Below are positions 5,890 to 5,963 of a stretch of 5,963 nucleotides of DNA, in pieces. The notes below the pieces were generated by a model. The model was not told the origin of the DNA. It ran no database searches and worked only from the letters and a program-made list of their open reading frames with translations. Made by a program: the position numbers and the translations under genes. Position 1 is the first letter of the stretch. Each line of letters starts with the position of its first letter. Origin of the DNA: Hyphomicrobium sp. (GTDB taxonomy: Bacteria > Pseudomonadota > Alphaproteobacteria > Rhizobiales > Hyphomicrobiaceae); contig JAUWCP010000153.1 of NCBI GenBank assembly GCA_030609245.1, forward strand, positions 1-5,963, read 5' to 3'.

Positions 5890-5963
5890 TTGTTTTCAAT
5901 GGATTAGTGACCGCCTAGCTCGACTCCGATCAAGAATTTTGCAACCGGTTTTGCAAACCCGTG

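Noticed and set aside
5815..5963. tRNA-Lys as an integration site for a genomic island
   Set aside because: No integrase gene and no repeat of the tRNA 3' end appear in the window.
1..5963. EcfG-type stress promoter (GGAAC, about 17 bases, CGTT) before the kinase or regulator
   Set aside because: No convincing match was found by eye upstream of either gene, so stress-sigma control cannot be claimed from sequence.

Overview
The window looks like ordinary chromosomal DNA from an alphaproteobacterium, plausibly of the order Hyphomicrobiales. The placement is inferred from three things: the alphaproteobacterial style of RimO, the HWE-type histidine kinase beside a single-domain response regulator, and the fairly GC-rich coding sequence. 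No mobile element, phage gene, CRISPR array or long repeat is visible.

Layout, left to right. Positions 1-1382 (minus) hold rimO, the ribosomal protein S12 methylthiotransferase, cut by the left edge only a few codons before its expected end. A 247-bp divergent spacer follows. Positions 1630-2016 (plus) encode a stand-alone receiver-domain response regulator. Positions 1988-3439 (minus) encode a soluble PAS-PAS-HWE histidine kinase whose 3' end overlaps the regulator tail to tail by 29 bp. Positions 3440-4011 have no supportable gene but contain several short inverted repeats. Positions 4012-5112 (plus) encode a membrane-anchored envelope protein with an Ig-like middle region and a C-terminal OmpA-type peptidoglycan-binding domain. 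Positions 5221-5436 (minus) encode a very acidic 71-residue protein of unknown function with an excellent ribosome binding site. Positions 5437-5814 have no gene but carry a set of potential stem-loops, then a good sigma-70-type promoter for tRNA-Lys(UUU) at 5815-5889. The right edge ends in non-coding sequence with a short repeated motif.

How the genes relate. The kinase and regulator are the only pair with an evident functional link. They resemble HWE-kinase/single-domain-regulator pairs such as LovK-LovR, which tune the alphaproteobacterial general stress response. The link to stress control is inference; no PhyR, NepR or EcfG gene lies in the window. RimO and tRNA-Lys serve translation, and the OmpA-like protein serves the cell envelope. 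These look like independent transcription units. I see no clearly new system. The best candidates for a second look are the convergent overlapping two-component pair, the structured gap before tRNA-Lys, and the acidic small protein.
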